NCBI GenBank assembly: GCA_003133325.1
Contig: PKXA01000116.1
Span: forward strand, 1-46,013
DNA: 46,013 bases
DNA from: Acidimicrobiaceae bacterium
GTDB taxonomy: Bacteria; Actinomycetota; Acidimicrobiia; Acidimicrobiales; RAAP-2
Direction of reading: 5' to 3'
Shown here: one piece after another, positions 32,693 to 41,466 of the stretch
Layout of the letters: each line of letters opens with the position of its first letter
How positions within the stretch are numbered: position 1 is the stretch's first letter
Translations under genes and position numbers: made by a program
The notes under the pieces: model-generated
What the model was told of the DNA's origin: nothing
Databases searched by the model: none
The model's input: only the letters and a program-made list of their open reading frames with translations

Positions 32693-32905
32693 CTGGACTG
32701 ACCCTAGCGTTCATGGCCTGGAGTCGCAGCCCGTCGGTCTGAGAATGTGGGGCGAAGTCCACAGGGAATGCTAGATTTGATCTGAGCCGTCAACAGAGGT
32801 TCTCTCGTCTTTCGACGCTGGCGGTTCTGTGCCGTACCTCGAGAGTCATTCACCTGGCTGCGCATCGGACCACAGCGCAGCCACCGAAAGGCCTGGAGGC
32901 TTGCA

Positions 32906-34795
32906 GTGACGCAGATGGCGGGAGTTGGAGCGATGGAGCCCATCCCGGGAAACGTGCCGCCGGGCTCGCTGCCCGTACGCCGAGCGCTCATCCTCGCCGC
33001 CGGCCTTGGCCAGCGCATGCGGCCACTCACTGCCGACGTGCCCAAGTGCCTCGTCGAGGTGAACGGGGTCCCGATCCTGTTCTCCTCGCTGCGGGTACTG
33101 GCCTCCGCAGGGGTGACCGAAGCCATCATCGTGGTCGGCCACGAAGCGGCCCAGGTTCGCAGGCGGGTGGGGAATAAATTCGCCGGGATCGATATCGAGT
33201 ACGTCGATGCCCCGTTGTTCGACACCACCAACAACATTCGCTCGCTGTGGGACGCTCGCCAATACTGCGACGAGGACATCCTCTTGCTCGAGGGCGACGT
33301 CCTCTTCGACCGCGACGTTGTGATGCGCCTGCGCGAGCAGGCCGGCAGCAGCATGGCCGTGGCTCCCAACAACGCCAACTTCTCGGGAACCGTCGTGTGC
33401 CGTGATGACAGGGGCTTCGTGACTGCCTTCATCCTGGGCGCCGAGCTGGACGGGCGCCTCAACGGCAATGATGCTCAGAAGACGGTCAACATCTATCTGC
33501 TGCGGGCCGAGGCGCTGCGCACCAAGATCTTGCCCGAGCTGTGCCGGCAAGTGGATAGCGGCAACGTGCAGGCCTACTACGAGACGGTGTTCCGCGACCT
33601 CGTAGCCGACGGAACGTTTGCGGATCTCGTGGCAGTCGACGTGTCGACCAGCCGGTGGTACGAGCTCGACGATTACCGCGACCTCGAGATGGCCGAGTTC
33701 ATGTTCCTGAGCCGTGAACACCAGTTCGACCGCATCCAGTCACTGCACGGGTCGCACTGGCGTTACGGCGTCGTTGACCATTCCTACCTGTACAACCTGC
33801 ACTTCCCTCCGCCCTCCATGCTCAACGTCCTCCGCGATGAGCTATCCGACATCGTCACCAACTACCCGGTTGGTCAGACGGAGCTCGACCGCCTCGTCGC
33901 CCAATGGACGGCAACCCACCCGGCGAACATCGTCGTCGGCAACGGGGCCGCCGAGCTGATCAAGGTGCTGGGCCAGCACTTCATCGAGAAGATGACGATC
34001 CCCGTCCCCTCCTTCAACGAGTACGAGAACGTCTTGCGGCCCGAGCAGCTCGACCGGGTGGCGCTCGACCCGGTGACCTTCGAGCTCGACCTCGACGCTT
34101 TCGCCGAATCGGCCAGGCAGGCGGGCTCCGACGTCGCCGTCCTCGTCACCCCCAACAACCCGACAGCCCTCTCCGTCGACCGTCAAGCAGTCCTGGAACT
34201 GGCCCGCCGCCTGGCGGAGCACGGATGCCGGCTGATCGTGGACGAGTCGTTCATCGAGTTCTCCCGTGCCGGTCGGTCGGCCAGCGTCGAGGGCGACGTT
34301 GACAGCCACCCCAACCTGGTCATCATCAAGAGCATGAGCAAGGTGTTCGGCATCGCCGGCTTGCGCATCGGCTACCTCCTCACAGCCGACCAGCACTTCG
34401 CGGCTGCGGTTCGTTCCCATCTGCCCATCTGGAATCTGAACGGCATGGCGGAGTCCTTCCTGCGCCAGGTGGGCCGCTATCGGAGCGAGTTCGCAGCCAG
34501 TTGTGAGGTGGTGCGCGACACCTGCCAGGAGCTCTACCACTCGCTGCGCGAGTTGCCGGGCTTGGCTCCCTTCCGGCCCGACGCCAACTTCGTGTTCTGT
34601 AAGATCACCGTGCCTGGTCTAACGGGACCGGCGCTGGCTCGAAGGCTGTACGTCGAACACGGCATCCTGATCAAGGACTGCGCGTCGAAGACAATGCCCG
34701 AGGCTGACCGTTACCTGCGGATCGCCTCGCGCACCGCGGTCGAAAACCGGCGGCTGGTCGACGCCCTGTCCCAACTCGGTCTGGACCGGCTCTGA
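32906..34795 (+). CDS. Fused nucleotidyltransferase-aminotransferase
   Basis: This is a 629-residue fusion. Residues about 25-260 form a sugar/choline-phosphate-type nucleotidyltransferase: ALILAAGLGQRMRPLTADVP with KCL (the catalytic Lys), GHEAAQVRR and LLLEGDVLF, closest in style to LicC-like CTP:phosphocholine cytidylyltransferases. Residues about 280-625 form a fold-type-I PLP enzyme like HisC/CobD: GNGAAELIK, VTPNNPTALS, LIVDESFIEF, and the PLP lysine in IIKSMSKVFGIAGLRIGY. CobD-like members decarboxylate phosphothreonine; HisC-like ones transaminate. The pairing with a CDP-alcohol phosphatidyltransferase 60 bp downstream suggests formation of a CDP-activated amino-alcohol headgroup. GTG near 32906 or ATG 32915/32933 could start it. 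Confidence 0.88.
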   Translation: MTQMAGVGAMEPIPGNVPPGSLPVRRALILAAGLGQRMRPLTADVPKCLVEVNGVPILFSSLRVLASAGVTEAIIVVGHEAAQVRRRVGNKFAGIDIEYVDAPLFDTTNNIRSLWDARQYCDEDILLLEGDVLFDRDVVMRLREQAGSSMAVAPNNANFSGTVVCRDDRGFVTAFILGAELDGRLNGNDAQKTVNIYLLRAEALRTKILPELCRQVDSGNVQAYYETVFRDLVADGTFADLVAVDVSTSRWYELDDYRDLEMAEFMFLSREHQFDRIQSLHGSHWRYGVVDHSYLYNLHFPPPSMLNVLRDELSDIVTNYPVGQTELDRLVAQWTATHPANIVVGNGAAELIKVLGQHFIEKMTIPVPSFNEYENVLRPEQLDRVALDPVTFELDLDAFAESARQAGSDVAVLVTPNNPTALSVDRQAVLELARRLAEHGCRLIVDESFIEFSRAGRSASVEGDVDSHPNLVIIKSMSKVFGIAGLRIGYLLTADQHFAAAVRSHLPIWNLNGMAESFLRQVGRYRSEFAASCEVVRDTCQELYHSLRELPGLAPFRPDANFVFCKITVPGLTGPALARRLYVEHGILIKDCASKTMPEADRYLRIASRTAVENRRLVDALSQLGLDRL

Positions 34796-34851
34796 GCCGA
34801 TCACCGGCCGCCGATGGGCGGGGAAACGCCTCTCCGCCGCCTTCCACCATC

Positions 34852-35460
34852 CTGTCTCATCTGGCCGACGCCGCCAATCTGCTCACCCTCACCGGGCTTG
34901 CAGCCAGCATCCTGGCGATCACGCTGGCTGTGCGGGGCGCGTACGCGGGGGCCGCCATCAGCCTGGTGGGCGCTTTTGTCCTCGATGTGGTCGACGGCCC
35001 GGTGGCCAAGCGTACGTCGGGGCGCACGGGTGAGCAGGGTGCATTCGGGGCCAGCCTCGACTCGCTGGCCGACATGGTGTCGGCCGGGGCTGCCCTCGGC
35101 ATCGTGATCTTGTCGTATGGCCACTTTCGGGTTGCATACGTGCCCGTGGCCATGCTGCTCGCGGTGGCCACGGCAATGCGACTCAGTTACTTCAACGTCC
35201 GCGGCCTCGATGCAGCCTCGGGTACCTACACCGGCTTGCCCACCGACATGGCCATCATCAGCTTCGTGGCTGTAATGCTTCTCGATGGGCCGCTCGGCCA
35301 CGCGGCCTTCCGGGTCGCCCTCAGCGCCGCCGGGGTGGTGCTGGCTGTGCTCATGGTCAGCCCACTGCGTATCCCCAAGTTGACCGGGCGGTGGTATGTG
35401 GCCCTCATCATCTTGGCCCTTGCTCTGGCGGCGGCTCACGCCGCCCGGCTGATCGCCTGA
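34852..35460 (+). CDS. PssA-like CDP-alcohol phosphatidyltransferase, start codon unclear
   Basis: This is a membrane protein of about 200 residues. The family signature DxxDGxxA(R/K)...GxxxDxxxD is seen as DVVDGPVAKRT followed by GAFGASLDSLADMVSAG, the longer spacing of phosphatidylserine synthases. The first helix, HLADAANLLTLTGLAASILA, is clearly conserved, but the frame contains no ATG, GTG or TTG between the upstream stop and GTG 34930, which would cut off that helix. CTG 34852 is the nearest possible start. Alternatively the ATG at 34814 was in frame before a one-base shift, or the protein is fused to the upstream enzyme. Its likely role is headgroup transfer in phospholipid synthesis. 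Confidence 0.75.
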   Translation: MSHLADAANLLTLTGLAASILAITLAVRGAYAGAAISLVGAFVLDVVDGPVAKRTSGRTGEQGAFGASLDSLADMVSAGAALGIVILSYGHFRVAYVPVAMLLAVATAMRLSYFNVRGLDAASGTYTGLPTDMAIISFVAVMLLDGPLGHAAFRVALSAAGVVLAVLMVSPLRIPKLTGRWYVALIILALALAAAHAARLIA

Positions 35461-35780
35461 TCCATCGACCGGACGTGAACGGTGCTATGTGGCAGTTCTC
35501 CCGTCGCCCGTGACGAAGCAACGAGCAGACGAGGATCACTGAGCGCAGGCGCTATCTGCAGATCGAGGAATTTGGGTCATCGTATTGGTGGACCGAGGCG
35601 GGCAAGATGCTCGGCCAGAGCCAGAGTTGGCAGCGATTGTCATGTCGCGCCGCTGGCCGACAAGCTCGGTTGCGCCCGGCGAAGCCGTATTCACCACGTT
35701 CGGCGCAAGGTCGATCCGCGAACCCAGTGCCTCAGCATCGCCCGGAGAGACCTATGGGGCCGCGCAGAGATAGCTTCAGC
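35461..35780. other. Convergent intergenic region, no gene recognised
   Basis: Between the CDP-alcohol transferase and the esterase, which converge here, there are only short overlapping frames without domains. I see no perfect hairpin of useful length and no RNA gene. Confidence 0.4.
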
Positions 35781-36812
35781 TCAATGGAAGAACTTCCAGA
35801 TCACTTCGGAGGCCGACGGAGTAGTTGAGGCGCCGGTGGGCCAGTGATGGGAACCGCCCGCATACAGGTCGAACTGGACGCGGGTCCCGTCGCGGCACGC
35901 CGACCAGGTGCTGACGGTTGCCGTCCCGATCTGCCGGACTGACGGATTCCCCGTGCAGCCGTCGTTCTGAAGCCAGCGGCCGACCACCTCCTCGACGCGC
36001 GGTTCGACCATGCCCTTCACGACACGGACGGGCTGTGTGCCGGAGATGCTCAGGAGCGGATCGTTCCGGTAGGCGACGATGGCTAGCGACACTGGATGAC
36101 TCTGGTCGCAGGGTCTAACCGGTACAGCCTCCACCGCCGCCACTCCGGCGAAGAGAGCGGGGTCGGCGCATGCCATGCGATAGGCCATCCTCCCGCCATT
36201 GCTGAACCCGACCAGGTAGACGGCCCGATCAGATGTACCGGGCACCATCGCCACTACGTCATGTACCACAGCAGTCAGGAACGACACGTCGCCAATGCCG
36301 GCGGTGTGTGCCGACCCGCAACACCCCCCGGCGTTCCACGACCAACCGTAGCCCGCGGGGTAGACCACGACCGCCCGGCCGACCACCGAAGGGAAGTTGG
36401 AGATCCGGGCAATACCGGCCGGGGTCATTCCGCGGCCGTGCAGCACGACCAATACCGGCAGCGGCCCGGTTGCGGAGCCGACCGGGCGCACCAGGACGTA
36501 GTCCCGCAGGAGAGACCCGGATTGGACGTAGCGAACCGTCGAGGTCCAGCCGGGGGGGAGCGGGACGTCGACAGACGGGCTTCGGCCGTCCAGATCCGAA
36601 GGGACCATCCGCTCCGGACCGGTTGTCGGCGCTTTCCAGGCTGGACCAATCGCCCGTGCCGTGGGTTCGGCCGGATGCCCGTCACGCGACGCCGCGTGCG
36701 ATGTCGCCGGCACCACCAGGGACAGAAGGATGGCGCCAACCACGAGGCACCCTCCTTGGGCCAATCGGCGCATCCGGCGGCCCGTACGGTCCTGGCGCGA
36801 GTTATGTCGCAT
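35781..36812 (-). CDS. Secreted PHB-depolymerase/feruloyl-esterase-like hydrolase
   Basis: This is a 343-residue exported alpha/beta hydrolase. The N-terminus has basic residues, a hydrophobic stretch (GGCLVVGAILLSLVVPATSH) and an AxA-like site before ASRDG, i.e. a Sec signal peptide. The oxyanion region is VLVVLHGRGMTPAG, the nucleophile Ser sits in LVGFSNGGRMAYRMAC, and the His in YAGGSHHWP. Cysteine pairs (GGCCGS, CTGN, SACRD) suggest disulfides. This is the LpqC/esterase-depolymerase family that cleaves ester bonds in polyhydroxyalkanoates or plant-type esters. The start overlaps the histidine-phosphatase stop by 11 bp, so it is the last gene of the ligase-ComA operon. Confidence 0.85.
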   Translation of the reverse strand: MRHNSRQDRTGRRMRRLAQGGCLVVGAILLSLVVPATSHAASRDGHPAEPTARAIGPAWKAPTTGPERMVPSDLDGRSPSVDVPLPPGWTSTVRYVQSGSLLRDYVLVRPVGSATGPLPVLVVLHGRGMTPAGIARISNFPSVVGRAVVVYPAGYGWSWNAGGCCGSAHTAGIGDVSFLTAVVHDVVAMVPGTSDRAVYLVGFSNGGRMAYRMACADPALFAGVAAVEAVPVRPCDQSHPVSLAIVAYRNDPLLSISGTQPVRVVKGMVEPRVEEVVGRWLQNDGCTGNPSVRQIGTATVSTWSACRDGTRVQFDLYAGGSHHWPTGASTTPSASEVIWKFFH

Positions 36813-37542
36813 TGGTACTCCGTGGCTCTGGGCTAGGGGGGTGCCGTCCGGCTATGCGGGGCAATTTTATGGTGCCAGGACCCCTCGGTGGCTTCGGGCT
36901 GATCCAAGGATCGCCGTTGCCCGAAAAAGCGGCGAAGTCCCCGTTGCCCAGGTGGGCCGCATGTCCGTCAATCCGGAGCCACCCATCACGGGCGAGGAAG
37001 TTCATGGCTGACTTCAGGACGAGGCCGTGGGACACCACCACCAGCAATCCGGGTTGCCCGCCCATCGCCCTCAGAATGGCCGATGCCGCTCTTCGACCGG
37101 CCTCGTCCTCGGTCTCGCCGCCGCCACGACGAACCGGTTGTCCCGTACTCCACGCCCGGTATTCAACCGGGAAGTTGGCAGATGCCCCGGCGCGGTCCAA
37201 ACCTTCCCACCCACCGAGGAATACTTCTCGCAGATCGGGGTCGAGCTCAACCTCGAGCCCGGTGGCTTCAGCCACGTCTTCTGCGGTCGACCGGGCGCGC
37301 TGGAGATCGCTCGAGATCACCAGGGACGGGCCGAAAGGGGCCACCCGGGCGGCCAGTCGCCGAGCCTGTTGTCGACCTGTCGAATCGAGGGGAGGGTCGG
37401 CGTGGCCTTGGAAGCGCCCTTCGGCGTTCCAGGCGGTGCGTCCGTGGCGGGCCAGCACCAACCGTGGACCGGGTGTTTGATCTACAGGAGTCTTGGCTCC
37501 GGTGAGGCTCACCTCAGGCACTCCTGTGGTCGCCGTCACCAA
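36802..37542 (-). CDS. Histidine phosphatase (phosphoglycerate-mutase-like)
   Basis: This is a 246-residue enzyme of the histidine phosphatase superfamily. The phospho-His is in LVLARHGRTAWNAEGRFQGH, the second catalytic Arg in SSDLQRARSTAE, the Glu in LREVFLGGWEG and the C-terminal His in LLVVVSHGLVL. It dephosphorylates a small phosphorylated acid or sugar. The position after phosphosulfolactate synthase and a VOC gene makes it a candidate replacement for the missing ComB phosphosulfolactate phosphatase. That is inferred from context only. A proline-rich tail follows the fold. Confidence 0.88.
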   Translation of the reverse strand: MVTATTGVPEVSLTGAKTPVDQTPGPRLVLARHGRTAWNAEGRFQGHADPPLDSTGRQQARRLAARVAPFGPSLVISSDLQRARSTAEDVAEATGLEVELDPDLREVFLGGWEGLDRAGASANFPVEYRAWSTGQPVRRGGGETEDEAGRRAASAILRAMGGQPGLLVVVSHGLVLKSAMNFLARDGWLRIDGHAAHLGNGDFAAFSGNGDPWISPKPPRGPGTIKLPRIAGRHPPSPEPRSTNAT

Positions 37543-37596
37543 CGATGAAGTGGGCGGCAGGGAGGGGCCGGCGACAGGCGGTTGGAATCATCTCGG

Positions 37597-37998
37597 CTAG
37601 TACATCATGCGCGGGTCGCGGTACCACTTGAACTCGATGAGGTTGTTGGACGGGTCGCAGAGCACCATCGTCACATGTTCCTCGGCCAGGCCCTCGAAGC
37701 GGGACTGGCAAGCCCGGTGGAAGGGAATGTCGCGCGCCTCGATGAGCCGCTGCAGGGCTTCGAAGTCGTCGCGGCGGCGGAAGGTCGTGCCGAAGTGGCG
37801 CGGGTAGAGGGCGGGGGGATCCTTGTCCCAGGCGCCGGAGAGGTGGCACACCAGTTGGTCGCCGAAGAAGTCAAGGGTGATCCGATCATCGTACCGACGG
37901 GCGAGGTGGCACCCTAGTTGGGTGACGTAGAACTCCTGAGCCTCGTCGAGGTCCCGGGCCGGGATGGCGAGATGGAAGGCATTGTCGGGATCACGCAT
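37597..37998 (-). CDS. VOC-family (glyoxalase/dioxygenase fold) protein
   Basis: This is a 133-residue two-module VOC protein. Metal ligands appear as His in AFHLAIPARDLDEAQEFY, a His in EEHVTMVLCDPSNN and Glu in LIEFKWYRD. Bleomycin-resistance, glyoxalase and isomerase enzymes share this fold, so the reaction cannot be named. The start overlaps the comA stop by 8 bp, so it is translated with phosphosulfolactate synthase and probably acts on the same route. Confidence 0.88.
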   Translation of the reverse strand: MRDPDNAFHLAIPARDLDEAQEFYVTQLGCHLARRYDDRITLDFFGDQLVCHLSGAWDKDPPALYPRHFGTTFRRRDDFEALQRLIEARDIPFHRACQSRFEGLAEEHVTMVLCDPSNNLIEFKWYRDPRMMY

Positions 37999-38773
37999 GG
38001 ACCATCTGTGCCTCGAAGAACGGGAGCGTGTCCGCCCGAAGGCCCAACCGGAGTGTCTCCAAGCCGATCAGATCGGACGCGGCGACATTACCGAGGTTGA
38101 CATTCGTCCCCACCCGGCGCACAAACTCCGCCTGCAATTCTTTGGTGGGCGCTTCGAACAGCAGCCGGTCCACGTCGACGGCACCGGACAGGATGTGCTC
38201 GAGAAGATCGACACGCAGTTCGCCGTCAGCGGTACACAGTCCGCTACGCCCACTCTCCCGGGTCTCGGTCACCACCAGCTCGGCCCCGGCATCGATATCC
38301 TCTTTGATGCTGTCGACCCACTGATCGGCCGACAGGAGCTGCGATCGCACCGGATCCTTGTAGCCGACCTCGCTGAGGACGCGAAAACTGCCGGCACATG
38401 TTCGTATGTAGGCGGCTTTCTCGGTGTTGGTCAGCGCGATCGTGCCGTTGGAGATCTCCACCGTGTCAGCGCCCCATTGCCGACACCATTGCAGGAACCC
38501 GTCGAACGAGTCCTGGACGACGAACTTCTCGAAAAGGGTCCCACCGAAGTAGAAGCGGATTCCAAGGTCGCGCAGGCAGGCGATTTTGCGTCCGAGGTCG
38601 GCGGTGACCAGCGAAGTGCCCCAACCGAACTTCACCACGTCGACATGGGTGGCGGCGCTGCTGATGGCGTCCTCGAAGTAGGCGGTGGGGAGGCCGGTGT
38701 CCATGACCATCGTCAGGCCTTGTTGGCGGGGCTTTACCGTTCGGTAGGGTAGCGCAAGCAGATCGTGGGGCAT
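37991..38773 (-). CDS. comA: Phosphosulfolactate synthase (ComA family)
   Basis: This is a 260-residue TIM-barrel enzyme that adds sulfite to phosphoenolpyruvate to form phosphosulfolactate, the first step of coenzyme M synthesis in archaea and of sulfolactate synthesis in some bacteria. Family blocks are KPRQQGLTMVMDTGLP, HVDVVKFGWGTSLV, FYFGGTLFEKFVV, GADTVEISNGTIAL, LSEVGYKD and VVTETRESGRSG. AAAGGAACCACC before ATG 38773 supports this start over the longer Pro/Ser-rich frame. The neighbours are an acyl-AMP ligase/acyltransferase fusion, a VOC protein and a phosphatase, not the later coenzyme M genes, so the product is more likely sulfolactate. Confidence 0.9.
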   Translation of the reverse strand: MPHDLLALPYRTVKPRQQGLTMVMDTGLPTAYFEDAISSAATHVDVVKFGWGTSLVTADLGRKIACLRDLGIRFYFGGTLFEKFVVQDSFDGFLQWCRQWGADTVEISNGTIALTNTEKAAYIRTCAGSFRVLSEVGYKDPVRSQLLSADQWVDSIKEDIDAGAELVVTETRESGRSGLCTADGELRVDLLEHILSGAVDVDRLLFEAPTKELQAEFVRRVGTNVNLGNVAASDLIGLETLRLGLRADTLPFFEAQMVHA

Positions 38774-38859
38774 GGTGGTTCCTTTCGTGCGGTACGGGAT
38801 GGGGATGTCCGGGGATGGTGGACTGCTCGAGGAAGCGGGGAGAGTGGTGGTCATGGTGA

Positions 38860-41466
38860 TCACGCCACCTGCGGGACGGGCCGGAGTTCCGCCCGGCGGA
38901 TTTTGCCGGTGGGCCCGACGGGCAGGTTTTCCACCAGGATGATGTCGGCGGGTTGTTTGTGGCGGCTGAGGTATCGCTCGCACCTGGCCTCGAGGCGGTC
39001 GGGCAGATCCCAGGCGTCCTCCATCTGGCCGGCCGGGACGACAAGGGCGATCGGCTCTTCGCCGTAGACCGGGTGCGGCCGCCCGACCACAACGGCTTCC
39101 ATCACCCCGGGCTCTTGGAGGAGGACCTCCTCGATCTCGCGGGGATGGATCTTTTCGCCACTGCGATTGATGACATCGTCGGCCCGGCCGTCGAGGTAGA
39201 GGTAGCCGTCGGCATCGAAATGCCCGAGGTCACCGGTGACCAACCACCCGTCGCCGCCCCGAGCGGGGCGTGCCGGGGCAAGGTCTCGGATCGGTGACCA
39301 GTACTCCTCGACCACGCTCTCACCCGAGATGGCCACCATCCCGACCATGCCGGAAGTCACCGGCCGGCCGTCGCTGCCTGCCACCCGGACCGAGAGCCCA
39401 CAGGGGACGCCCACCGAGCCGGGTCGACGGGCGCCGACCGGATTGGCAGTGATCTGACTGGCTGCCTCGGTCATCCCGTAGGTCTCGACGACGGGGATGC
39501 CGGTGCGTCGCTCAAAGCGTTCGAGGGTGACGACCGCCAGCGGAGCCGAGGCACTGCGGGCTAGTCGGACACCCTTCCCGGCAGATGGGGCAGACGATGC
39601 GGATGGGTCGGCGAGGATCGAGATGATTCCCGGGACGAGGTTGAGCCAGGTGACCTGGTGCTCGGAGACGGTGCTCCAGAATGCCCGGGCCGAGAATCTG
39701 CGGTCCACTACCAGGCTCGCACCCGAGTGCAGCGAAGCGAGTACACCGACGACGAGTGCGTTGATGTGGAAGAGAGGGAGTGGGCTGTATCCCCGTTCCC
39801 CGGCCTCGAGCCCGAGGTGGTCGGAGACCTGGCGAGCGGTCGCCAGCAGGTTTGACTCGGTCAGAGGGATCGTCTTCGGCGCGCCGGTCGTCCCCGAACT
39901 GGCCATGATGAGGGCCGCTTGCCCCCCGCCGGGCCTCTCGCCCCGGTATCGGGCGACCATCCGGACCGGCGCAGGGTCCCTGATCTGCCACAGATCACAT
40001 CCGGCGGACGCCGCGGCCACGGTGGCCTCGGGACGGTCGGTGATCAGTGCCGATATGCCGAGGCTGGTGAGATGGGAGACGTACTCGGACGTGGTGGCAT
40101 TGGGATCGATCGGGGCGATCGTGACCCCGGTGGCCAAGGCACCCAGGTAGGCGCTGATCATGTCCAGTGGGTCGGCCACCGCCAGGCCCACCCTGGCGTC
40201 GCCGATCGACCCGGCCACATCTCGCCAGGCGGCTGCGGTCCGAGCCAGGTCGCCGGCGGTGAGCACCCGACCGGTGGCTCCCTCGACAAAGAGGACTTCT
40301 GTTCCTCCTCGTGCCGCCCTGGCCTCCACCATCGCGGACACCGTCGCGGCGCTGGTGGAGCTCACCGGTACGGTCTGCGCCGCCGCGCCGCGGTCCCTAG
40401 GGCGACCTCCCAAGGGGAGGGCGAAAGGCGTGCGCCGTACTGCGTACGCCAGCGCCGACGCACCGATTGCGGTACCGATGAACGCCAGGATCGTGACCAT
40501 GGGGCCCGGCAGCGACCGATTGCTGCTACCGAATCCATGGTCGATGAGAAGTTGGAGAACGAGGGGGTGAGCCAGGTACACCCCGAACGAGATCTCCGAC
40601 CCCACCGCTACCAGTCGTTGCGCCCGGCGGGGGCCGGATGCCCAACGTGCGCCGATGAGATAGATGATGATCAGGGCGGCCAGGCTGGAAGCAGTGGATG
40701 CCGGTTGGAGGACCGAGTTCGCCCGGTACGCGGGCATGATCGACAGCTGCGCGACGTAGGCGCCGATGGTGACCGCGGTGGCCACGCCGGCGACGACGAC
40801 CAGACGACGTGGATGACGTTCGACGTAGCCCTGAATACGCTCGAAATGAACTGCCGCGTATGCGCCTGCCAGTACGTACATGGAGTAGGTGGGGAGCAGT
40901 TCGTAGGCTCGGCCATAGATCCAAGACATTGGCTGCGAGGTGGCGGGTACGTACTGAAGAGCAGCCAACCAGGCGAGGTTGGCCACCGTCACCGCGGCCA
41001 GTACCGCACCCGCGTGCGCGGCAGTCCGCTTGACGAACTTCACCAACAGGGGGAACACCAGGTACAGCTGCAAGGTGACCAACAAGAAGTACAGGTGGTA
41101 TTCGGCCGTTCCGTTCAGTAGGTCGTATCCGAAATGACTCCATGACCATCCGTGGGAGGTCGGGTTGCGCATCAACTCATAGATCGCGCTCCACGTCACG
41201 TAGGGAATGAGAACGAGCGGGAATCGCCGGCGCCAGAATGGCCGGGCCGAGACCGGGCGCCTCCCGGCTGCGTAGATCAGGACGAAGGCGGTCAGGGTGA
41301 AGAAGACGTCCCTGCCGAATTGCAGGAGCATCAGTGCCCCGGCGGAACCCTTGCCGGACGGATCCTGGGTGTTGGCGATGGTATGCACCGCGATGACTGC
41401 CGCGAAGGTCAGCAGGCGAACCACGTCCACCTGCCACAGATGATTGCCAACCCGGCTGTCGGACAC
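38860..41466 (-). CDS. Membrane acyltransferase-3 fused to acyl-AMP ligase
   Basis: This is an 868-residue fusion. Residues about 1-350 form a ten-helix OafA/YrhL-type acyltransferase-3 domain: the active-site His lies in LLTFAAVIAVHTIAN, and later blocks include RPFWRRRFPLVLIPY and SFGVYLAHPLVL. Residues about 375-865 form an ANL-superfamily adenylating enzyme: A3 motif IMASSGTTGAPKTIPL, TYGMTEAASQ, hinge TGDLGHFDADGYLYLDGRAD, and catalytic Lys in VGPTGKIRR. No carrier domain is present. The enzyme could activate a carboxylic acid as AMP/CoA ester inside and hand it to the membrane domain for transfer to a surface acceptor. The phosphosulfolactate synthase gene follows by 86 bp, which suggests the acid may be sulfolactate. 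Confidence 0.88.
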   Translation of the reverse strand: MSDSRVGNHLWQVDVVRLLTFAAVIAVHTIANTQDPSGKGSAGALMLLQFGRDVFFTLTAFVLIYAAGRRPVSARPFWRRRFPLVLIPYVTWSAIYELMRNPTSHGWSWSHFGYDLLNGTAEYHLYFLLVTLQLYLVFPLLVKFVKRTAAHAGAVLAAVTVANLAWLAALQYVPATSQPMSWIYGRAYELLPTYSMYVLAGAYAAVHFERIQGYVERHPRRLVVVAGVATAVTIGAYVAQLSIMPAYRANSVLQPASTASSLAALIIIYLIGARWASGPRRAQRLVAVGSEISFGVYLAHPLVLQLLIDHGFGSSNRSLPGPMVTILAFIGTAIGASALAYAVRRTPFALPLGGRPRDRGAAAQTVPVSSTSAATVSAMVEARAARGGTEVLFVEGATGRVLTAGDLARTAAAWRDVAGSIGDARVGLAVADPLDMISAYLGALATGVTIAPIDPNATTSEYVSHLTSLGISALITDRPEATVAAASAGCDLWQIRDPAPVRMVARYRGERPGGGQAALIMASSGTTGAPKTIPLTESNLLATARQVSDHLGLEAGERGYSPLPLFHINALVVGVLASLHSGASLVVDRRFSARAFWSTVSEHQVTWLNLVPGIISILADPSASSAPSAGKGVRLARSASAPLAVVTLERFERRTGIPVVETYGMTEAASQITANPVGARRPGSVGVPCGLSVRVAGSDGRPVTSGMVGMVAISGESVVEEYWSPIRDLAPARPARGGDGWLVTGDLGHFDADGYLYLDGRADDVINRSGEKIHPREIEEVLLQEPGVMEAVVVGRPHPVYGEEPIALVVPAGQMEDAWDLPDRLEARCERYLSRHKQPADIILVENLPVGPTGKIRRAELRPVPQVA

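Noticed and set aside
39919-41121. Plus-strand frame of about 400 codons
   Set aside because: It is antisense to the acyltransferase-ligase fusion, whose motifs are complete.
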